Positions 22,251 to 26,772 of a DNA stretch of 26,772 nucleotides are shown in pieces. Position 1 is the first letter of the stretch. Every line of letters begins with the position of its first letter. The position numbers and the translations under genes are program-made. Source of the stretch: Collinsella sp. TF05-9AC (GTDB lineage: Bacteria > Actinomycetota > Coriobacteriia > Coriobacteriales > Coriobacteriaceae); NCBI RefSeq assembly GCF_003438495.1, contig NZ_QSSH01000026.1, positions 5,615-32,386 of the forward strand. The letters run 5' to 3'. Below the pieces are notes generated by a model, which was given only the letters and a program-made list of their open reading frames with translations, was not told the DNA's origin and made no database searches.

Positions 22251-22685
22251 CTAACTCTCCCAGCCGGCGCGGATGGTTGTTGCGACATCGCCTAGGCGCT
22301 GGCCCAGGGCCGCTAGATGCTGGAGCACCTCATTGGGCGAGGCACCGTTGAGAATGCACGTGAGGGCATATGAGGCCAAGAAGATTGCCGCAAGTCCTAG
22401 CGGAATGAGCACGATCATCGCCAATGTGCGCAGGCGCTGGCCCACGCGGCGACGACGCGCACGACGCTTGTCGAACGCGAGCTCCTGCGCATATGAATCT
22501 TGCTGTACGGAATAGGCCTCTGGTGCCGATTCGCACCCGGGCACGGCTGCAGGTACAGCAGCGGGCACGACGTTTTGCACGGGCGCCTGGTTGGCAACCC
22601 CTTGCATTTGCATCTCTATAAGCCGCCGCTGCTGCCGCAGCATGCGCTCGGCTTGTTGCTGTGGGGTCTCAAGAAACAGGTCCAT
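22251..22685 (-). CDS. uncharacterised single-pass membrane protein
   Basis: Small protein of ~144 residues with no family I recognise. The N-terminal third is Gln/Arg/Glu-rich and probably helical ('TPQQQAERMLRQQRRLIEMQ'). A Pro/Ala/Val linker (~35-55) follows. A basic cluster (RRARRRRVGQR, ~75-85) precedes one transmembrane helix (~90-112, 'AMIVLIPLGLAAIFLASYAL'), so the N-terminus is predicted cytosolic. A short external tail ends at 'RAGWES'. GGAGG lies six bases before the ATG at 22685; a TTG four codons earlier overlaps that site. It stands alone, with a long gene-free region upstream. Confidence 0.7.
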   Translation of the reverse strand: MDLFLETPQQQAERMLRQQRRLIEMQMQGVANQAPVQNVVPAAVPAAVPGCESAPEAYSVQQDSYAQELAFDKRRARRRRVGQRLRTLAMIVLIPLGLAAIFLASYALTCILNGASPNEVLQHLAALGQRLGDVATTIRAGWES

Positions 22686-22950
22686 GTTGGCCTCCAAAAT
22701 CGGAGCGTTCGACGCTTACGACCAGCATCCCGCACCGCCATGACCGCGACAACGCAATCGCCGGCAATAGCCACAAAGTTTCTTTTGCTCAAAAGCTGTC
22801 GAAAAGCTCAACAACTCCCCTACCAGCACTTTCTCTGAGCTTTTTTCGCCAGCAATCTTTTGGCCTTCCACCCTTACGCCAACTGACCAAAATCTAACCA
22901 AAAGCTTGACGAAAATTGTGAAGACAGGGACCCCACACACACACAAAAAC
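22686..22950. other. gene-free region upstream of the small membrane protein
   Basis: No supported gene. An 86-codon minus-strand frame here begins inside the terminator at 22951-22974 and has no ribosome site. The DNA is less GC-rich than its surroundings. The minus-strand motif AGCTTTT recurs at 22785, 22805 and 22902, and AGCTCA appears near 22835, so a leader structure or promoter is possible but not assignable. Confidence 0.3.
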
Positions 22951-22974
22951 GTGCCGCCCCAAAAGGGGCGGCAC
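22951..22974 (-). terminator. intrinsic terminator, composite unit 1
   Basis: GTGCCGCCCC (22951-22960), loop AAAA, GGGGCGGCAC (22965-22974). On the minus strand it is followed by GTTTTTGTG. Stem and flanks (ACAAAAAC before, ACAAAC after) are identical to the terminator at 23888-23911. Confidence 0.85.
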
Positions 22975-23016
22975 ACAAACCAATCTATTAGCCAAAACTC
23001 GTTGGCAAGCCCGCGT

Positions 23017-23102
23017 CGTCAGACCCGCGGCGCATGCCTTTGCCTCGCGTGACTCTGCGAAGCCGTGAGCGAGAGGGAAAGGGATGCGCCGCGGGTCTGA
23101 CG
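23017..23102. repeat. long inverted repeat with conserved loop, unit 1
   Basis: Arms of 32 bases (23017-23048 with 23071-23102) match except at three positions; the outer 19 bp are perfect. The loop region contains CTGCGAAGCCGTGAGCGAG, which is identical in the unit at 23962-24047 although the arms there are different. It lies between the stop of the membrane protein gene at 23157 and the terminator at 22951. Confidence 0.85.
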
Positions 23103-23156
23103 TCCGGAGCGGTGAAACCAGCAGTTGCCCTGCGCTCCGTGGTCGGTGAGGACAGA

Positions 23157-23789
23157 CTACATGCCCGCGAGACCGCGGGCGGCGGTGGCGCACATAAACG
23201 CCAAGGCTAAAATCACGAGCGAGCCCGCAATGTCTGCCAGCACGCCCATTGCACGACGCTCAAACAACCAGCTCTCAAAGTGCGGGGCGACGTTGCGCCA
23301 AACACGCCACAGCAAGATGCCCATACCGATGACGCCTGGGATATTGAGCAGTAGGATCTCGGAGCACAAAAGACCGATCAGGTTGCCGGCGGCAAAACCA
23401 GCGTCGCCCTCGCAGTATTTGCGATAAATCATGTACAACATGTACGCCACAAACGGCTGCAGGCACGCAGAGATAAACGTAACCACCATCGAGGGGTCCT
23501 GAGAAAAGACATCGGTGAGTTTATCGACACTCGTGGCATCTTTCGAAGCCAAGAACAAGCCAATGACCACCACGGGCACCACGCCCAAGATAACCTCGAC
23601 CAGAGTAAACAACTTAGCAGTCAGATCCTCGCTAGCCGTATTGAGGTGAGGCGCCCACTCAGGATGAGCATGCGCGCCAACCTTCTTGTCCTTCTCGACA
23701 CGATCGACCTTTTTACCCTCGGCAACCCGACGACCAGGATCCTTGCGAGTTCCCGCCGCAGCAACCCGAGCCCGAGACTTCTTACCCAT
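23157..23789 (-). CDS. uncharacterised multi-pass membrane protein
   Basis: Protein of ~210 residues with no recognised family. A basic, Lys/Arg-rich cytosolic N-terminus (~1-45) precedes about four hydrophobic segments: 'LFTLVEVILGVVPVVVIGLF' (~60-80), 'MVVTFISACLQPFVAYMLYM', 'AAGNLIGLLCSEILLLNIPG' and 'DIAGSLVILALAFMCATAAR' at the end. The ATG at 23789 is preceded by GGGG; another ATG five codons earlier has no site. It is flanked on both sides by a terminator plus long inverted repeat unit, so it is its own transcription unit. Confidence 0.7.
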   Translation of the reverse strand: MGKKSRARVAAAGTRKDPGRRVAEGKKVDRVEKDKKVGAHAHPEWAPHLNTASEDLTAKLFTLVEVILGVVPVVVIGLFLASKDATSVDKLTDVFSQDPSMVVTFISACLQPFVAYMLYMIYRKYCEGDAGFAAGNLIGLLCSEILLLNIPGVIGMGILLWRVWRNVAPHFESWLFERRAMGVLADIAGSLVILALAFMCATAARGLAGM

Positions 23790-23887
23790 ACAAAAACACC
23801 CCATCAGGTAGTAGATAAACTAAAAGTCGCCACCCAGTGTACCCCACCCATGAACGGTGCCGTCCCAACCAGTCCCCATACAAAAAC

Positions 23888-23911
23888 GTGCCGCCCCGAT
23901 AGGGGCGGCAC
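23888..23911 (-). terminator. intrinsic terminator, composite unit 2
   Basis: GTGCCGCCCC (23888-23897), loop GATA, GGGGCGGCAC (23902-23911), then GTTTTTGTA on the minus strand. It has the same stem as unit 1 with a changed loop. Confidence 0.85.
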
Positions 23912-23961
23912 ACAAACTTAGTTATCAGCTTTTCTGTAGCGAGCACGCAACGAACCAAAGC

Positions 23962-24047
23962 GGGCCGGGAGGGCCGGACTACCTTCCCTCAACGCGACCC
24001 TGCGAAGCCGTGAGCGAGGAGGGAAGGTAGTCCGGCCCTCCCGGCCC
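23962..24047. repeat. long inverted repeat with conserved loop, unit 2
   Basis: Perfect 29-bp arms, 23962-23990 with 24019-24047, around a 28-base loop containing CTGCGAAGCCGTGAGCGAG. It lies 21 bases behind the rubrerythrin stop, with the terminator at 23888 further downstream. The arm sequence is unrelated to unit 1 apart from the inner GAGGGAA-like bases. Confidence 0.9.
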
Positions 24048-24068
24048 AGCTCACGCTAGCGCCAAGCG

Positions 24069-24608
24069 CTAGTAGTTCACCACCTGCTCCTCAAAGTACG
24101 CCTTCGGGTGGTTACACACCGGGCACACCTCAGGCGCCTCGGCACCAACGTGCAGGTGCCCGCAGTTCAGGCACTTCCACACCTTCACGCCCTCGCGCTC
24201 AAACACCTCGCCCGACTCGATGCGCTCGACGAGTTTGTTGTAGCGCTCCTCGTGGGCCTTCTCGACGGCGGCGACACCACGGAACTTTGCGGCAATCTCG
24301 GCAAAGCCCTCCTCCTCGGCGGTCTTGGCAAACTCATCGTACATCGTGGTCCACTCGTAGTTCTCTCCTGCGGCGGCATCGCGCAGATTGTCCAGGGTAT
24401 CGGGGACGACGCCGTCGTGCAGATACTTAAACCACAGCTTGGCGTGCTCGGACTCGTTGCCTGCGGTCTCGGCAAAGATATTCGAAATCTGAACGTAGCC
24501 GTCTTTCTTGGCCTTAGATGCGTAGTAGCGATACTTGGTGTGTGCCTGGGACTCACCGGCAAAAGCGGTCTCGAGGTTCTTCTTGGTTTGGGAATTCTCA
24601 AAATCCAT
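24069..24608 (-). CDS. rubrerythrin
   Basis: Non-haem iron peroxidase of 179 residues that reduces hydrogen peroxide in anaerobes. The N-terminal ferritin-like four-helix domain (~1-135) has the diiron ligands in 'AFAGESQAH', '[10 protein letters not shown]' and 'VEKAHEERY'. The C-terminal rubredoxin-like domain has two knuckles, CLNC (~146-149) and CPVC (~162-165), holding one iron. The ATG at 24608 follows GAAGGGAAG. It is followed by the second composite hairpin unit and an intrinsic terminator and appears monocistronic. It fits an anaerobic, oxygen-exposed gut lifestyle. Confidence 0.96.
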   Translation of the reverse strand: MDFENSQTKKNLETAFAGESQAHTKYRYYASKAKKDGYVQISNIFAETAGNESEHAKLWFKYLHDGVVPDTLDNLRDAAAGENYEWTTMYDEFAKTAEEEGFAEIAAKFRGVAAVEKAHEERYNKLVERIESGEVFEREGVKVWKCLNCGHLHVGAEAPEVCPVCNHPKAYFEEQVVNY

Positions 24609-24722
24609 AGGTGTACTTCCCTTCAACACGTGCCGCCCATAGGCTTTGAGCGACCTTGTCTTTAGGATGCCCTCAAGCCGCGAATTTAAACCTTACAATC
24701 CCGTTCTTCAGATTTGAGCGGG

Positions 24723-25628
24723 CTACACACTCAACCAACGATCGTCCTCGGCTCGGCAAAAGCCCTCGCGCTCCAGGTCAGCTAGAATGCCCACGATCAA
24801 GTCGCACTCGACCGGCCCGCGACCGGCTGCCGCTTCCATCTCGTTAACGCCCACCACGGCATCAGCAAGCGTAATCCCCGCCGGCTGCCCATCGCGCGCT
24901 GCCAACAACATACGCACGATATGCGCGCGCTTTTGGCGGCGCGAGCCCTCAAACTTGGACTGACGACTATAGCCCGCCGACCGCCTGGACGGATTGGGCA
25001 GTGTCTTTTTAAGATACGCGCCGTAATCCAGCAATGCGTAATACCACGCGCGCGGCGTGTCGGCATCGTCTTGAGGCGCGGCAAAGGGCGTAATCTCGTC
25101 CGCCGCCGCACCGGGGACCGCCGGACAGGCAGCTTGGATCAGCGGCACCAGCTCGCGATCGGGAACGGCCGGCACATCGGGAAAGAAATGATGCAAAAAG
25201 ACCGTGCGCACGTTGGTCTCCAGATACACGCCCGGAAGATCAAACGCAAACTGCCGGATACCCTGCGCCGTTGCCGGGCCAATACCAGGCAGAGTGACCA
25301 AGTCACGCGTCTCACGCGGAAACTCCCCGCCCCAGTCCTCTACAACGCGCTGAGCGGCCCCGTGAAGCGCCAGAGCGCGTCGGTTGTAGCCCATCCCCTG
25401 CCAAGCGTCCAAAACATCCGAAGGCGCGGCCTGGGCAAGCGCCTGCACGGTCGGAAAACGATTGAGCCACACCGGCATGCGCGCCTCCACACGCGGCACC
25501 TGTGTTTGCTGCAACATGACCTCAGAAAGCCAAATGATGTACGGATCGCGTGTACGGCGCCACGGAAGGTCGCGATAACGCAGGACCCCTTCCGAACGAA
25601 TCATCGAACGAAAGGGGTCCTGAATCAT
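24723..25628 (-). CDS. MutY-family DNA glycosylase lacking the Fe-S cluster
   Basis: HhH-GPD superfamily protein of 301 residues, nearest to A/G-specific adenine glycosylase. 'RDLPWRRTRDPYIIWLSEVMLQQTQV' (split here at ~20-44) carries the MutY catalytic Glu36. The HhH is 'LPGIGPATAQGI' (~113-124). At the catalytic Asp position it reads 'YLETNVRTV', so Glu137 replaces Asp. Where MutY has four cluster Cys, this has 'NPSRRSAGYSRQSKFEGS' and none. The C-terminus is a short winged-helix-like end rather than the NUDIX-like 8-oxoG domain. Such Fe-S-free relatives exist in actinobacteria. The ATG at 25628 follows AAGGAG. It is 21 bases behind the Rrf2 gene, likely one operon. Confidence 0.82.
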   Translation of the reverse strand: MIQDPFRSMIRSEGVLRYRDLPWRRTRDPYIIWLSEVMLQQTQVPRVEARMPVWLNRFPTVQALAQAAPSDVLDAWQGMGYNRRALALHGAAQRVVEDWGGEFPRETRDLVTLPGIGPATAQGIRQFAFDLPGVYLETNVRTVFLHHFFPDVPAVPDRELVPLIQAACPAVPGAAADEITPFAAPQDDADTPRAWYYALLDYGAYLKKTLPNPSRRSAGYSRQSKFEGSRRQKRAHIVRMLLAARDGQPAGITLADAVVGVNEMEAAAGRGPVECDLIVGILADLEREGFCRAEDDRWLSV

Positions 25629-25649
25629 GGCTATGCTCCTTATGCGGCG

Positions 25650-26135
25650 CTATTCCTCCCGGTAAGCGCACGCGCAGGTGGCGTACTCGGGAAACGCTTC
25701 GCGGTCGGCGAACTTGGGATCGACGGCCGGGAACTGGCGGTGAGCGACGATGTCGCCGAGCGAAACGGAATCGAGGTAGTCGCGCATCAACGCCTGAGCT
25801 CCGGCCCACAGGGGATGATAGCAGCACGCGCCCATGCGCGCACAGTCACCATCGGGGGCGGTGCAGTCGTTCATAACCATAGGACCCTGAACGGCCTCGA
25901 CGACCTGGCGGATAGTGACGTCGTCCGGACTAACCTTGAGACGCATGCCACCGTGGACGCCACGCAGGCTCTCCACAATACCGGCCTGGACCAAACCGTG
26001 CTGAATCGAGCGGGCAAACGAATACGGGACATTGACCTCTTCGGCAGCGGTGCGAACAGAAAGCAAACACTCCGGATCCTCGGCAAGCATCGCCAGCATA
26101 CGAAGGGCGTAATCAGTCTTCCTCGATATGTCCAT
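25650..26135 (-). CDS. Rrf2-family regulator, IscR-like
   Basis: Transcription factor of 161 residues. The winged helix occupies ~1-70 ('SRKTDYALRMLAML', 'NVPYSFARSIQHGLVQAGIV', 'RGVHGGMRL'). Cysteines at 91, 98 and 104 followed by His107 match the spacing of the IscR [2Fe-2S] ligands (92, 98, 104, H107), with an extra Cys105 and two further Cys near the end. It is therefore likely an iron-sulfur, redox or NO-sensing repressor. The ATG at 26135 follows GAAAGGGG; 36 codons of open frame upstream lack a site. First gene of the unit with the MutY-like gene. A palindrome lies upstream near its promoter. Confidence 0.9.
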   Translation of the reverse strand: MDISRKTDYALRMLAMLAEDPECLLSVRTAAEEVNVPYSFARSIQHGLVQAGIVESLRGVHGGMRLKVSPDDVTIRQVVEAVQGPMVMNDCTAPDGDCARMGACCYHPLWAGAQALMRDYLDSVSLGDIVAHRQFPAVDPKFADREAFPEYATCACAYREE

Positions 26136-26295
26136 TTTTCCCCTTTCAAGGAATACGAACAGCTCGAACGAGCTCCGGGGCCGAGCTTGTGTCGAGACGC
26201 TAAAAGACCGCCAGGACATCCAAATGGTAAATCGGATATCCACTGAGTGCCGCGCTTGGAGCGAAATGCATCAGATGCGGCGCACAGTGCAATTT

Positions 26296-26340
26296 AGTAT
26301 AACCTAACCCCCTGTCTCGTAGAACAGGTGTTGCGCAACA
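26296..26340 (-). promoter_or_regulatory. candidate promoter and operator of the Rrf2 gene
   Basis: TATACT on the minus strand (26296-26301) may be the -10; no clear -35 is seen. Just upstream are an imperfect dyad CCTGT-N8-ACAGG (26311-26328) and a perfect 12-bp palindrome TGTTGCGCAACA (26329-26340), plausible binding sites for the regulator itself. Confidence 0.4.
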
Positions 26341-26460
26341 AAGCTGTTGTTCAGACAGATATACTTATTAGATTTTACTTGCGTTCCCGAAGGCGCGGGG
26401 ATTCTGGGCGAAGATGCACCAGGGCGATCGTTCTATCGAAACAAAGTGCATCAAACGCAA
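26341..26460. other. gene-free stretch with a stem-loop
   Basis: No gene supported. GATGCAC (26413-26419) pairs with GTGCATC (26446-26452), with CGAT/ATCG pairing inside, giving a roughly 40-base stem-loop between the Rrf2 promoter and the tRNA terminator. Confidence 0.35.
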
Positions 26461-26486
26461 AAAGCCACGTCCGAAGACGTGGCTTT
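26461..26486 (-). terminator. terminator of the tRNA-Asp gene
   Basis: AAAGCCACGTC (26461-26471), loop CGAA, then 26476-26486, a perfect 11-bp stem. On the minus strand it ends GGCTTTTTGCG and lies 8 bases past the tRNA CCA. Confidence 0.9.
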
Positions 26487-26494
26487 AATTACGT

Positions 26495-26572
<78 letters not shown>

Positions 26573-26618
26573 AGGCAGTCGTTCGCGTTTGTTTCCGCTC
26601 GCGTGCGCTGCGGGGATT

Positions 26619-26668
26619 AGTATACACAGAAGTCTGTCCGGCGCGCAACAACTTTTTTGAAAAAATTT
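26619..26668 (-). promoter_or_regulatory. tRNA-Asp promoter with UP-like tract
   Basis: On the minus strand TTGCGC (26643-26648) and TATACT (26619-26624) are 18 bases apart, about 47 bases ahead of the tRNA. Directly upstream of the -35 are A and T tracts (26651-26668), the composition expected of an UP element of a strong stable-RNA promoter. Confidence 0.65.
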
Positions 26669-26743
26669 TTTGGGTCCCTCCGGGAGGGTCTCCGGGGCTG
26701 AGGGCGGGGGTTAAGTTTGCTGCTCTACAGTCCTGCGCAAGAC

Positions 26744-26766
26744 GGAAAGCACATTAAGTGCTTTCC
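26744..26766. terminator. hairpin at the right edge
   Basis: GGAAAGCAC (26744-26752), loop ATTAA, then 26758-26766, a perfect 9-bp stem. Neither side has a long T run within view (plus strand CCTTTG). It may end a minus-strand gene lying beyond the window. Confidence 0.45.
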
Positions 26767-26772
26767 TTTGCG

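Noticed and set aside
22716..22976. 86-codon minus-strand frame in the gene-free region
   Set aside because: It starts inside an intrinsic terminator, has no ribosome binding site and is Cys/Gly-rich without family resemblance.
24723..25628. Naming the gene mutY outright
   Set aside because: The catalytic Asp position, the Fe-S cysteines and the 8-oxoG domain all deviate, so only the family is stated.

Overview
The window is GC-rich bacterial chromosome that reads like a gut Coriobacteriia actinomycete, most likely Collinsella or a close relative. This is inferred from gene content, codon style and the many gene-end hairpins; no marker gene here names the species. All protein genes lie on the minus strand except one GntR regulator (9745-10467).

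Left edge (1-502): the first ~44 bases resemble the 3' arm of a small SRP (4.5S) RNA. They are followed by a GC-rich stretch I cannot assign, a strong hairpin, and a cluster of nested and tandem hairpins behind a GntR gene.

Sugar-uptake block (503-10467): a GntR/UTRA regulator, a YitT-type membrane protein and a HAD phosphatase are followed (reading right to left) by a mannose-family PTS. The PTS consists of fused IIA-IIB, then IIC, IID and an FrlB-like SIS-domain protein. Next come an EamA/DMT transporter and, divergently, a second FrlB-like SIS protein and a second GntR. A mannose-family PTS with two FrlB-like deglycases recalls the glucoselysine/fructoselysine (gfr) system, so import and breakdown of an Amadori compound is the best guess. 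A 13-bp near-palindrome, ACGTTATAnnCGT, occurs upstream of GntR-1, the PTS operon and the DMT gene and may define one regulon. A separate GCATACAA repeat lies between SIS-2 and GntR-2.

Housekeeping block (10489-20985): a GNAT acetyltransferase, a threonine-aldolase-like PLP enzyme, a PAP2 phosphatase, Mfd, endonuclease III, an ABC exporter half-transporter and RmuC.

Accessory stretch (21037-24047): a DUF6036-like nucleotidyltransferase overlaps a helix-turn-helix partner, resembling a toxin-antitoxin or defence pair. Two uncharacterised membrane proteins follow, together with two composite elements. Each element is a near-identical terminator plus a long inverted repeat whose arms are unrelated between copies but whose loop is conserved.

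Right edge (24069-26772): rubrerythrin, a MutY-family glycosylase that lacks the iron-sulfur cysteines, an IscR-like Rrf2 regulator and tRNA-Asp with its own promoter and terminator.

The most unusual content is the set of hairpin families with variable arms and constant loops at gene 3' ends, and the nucleotidyltransferase/HTH pair.
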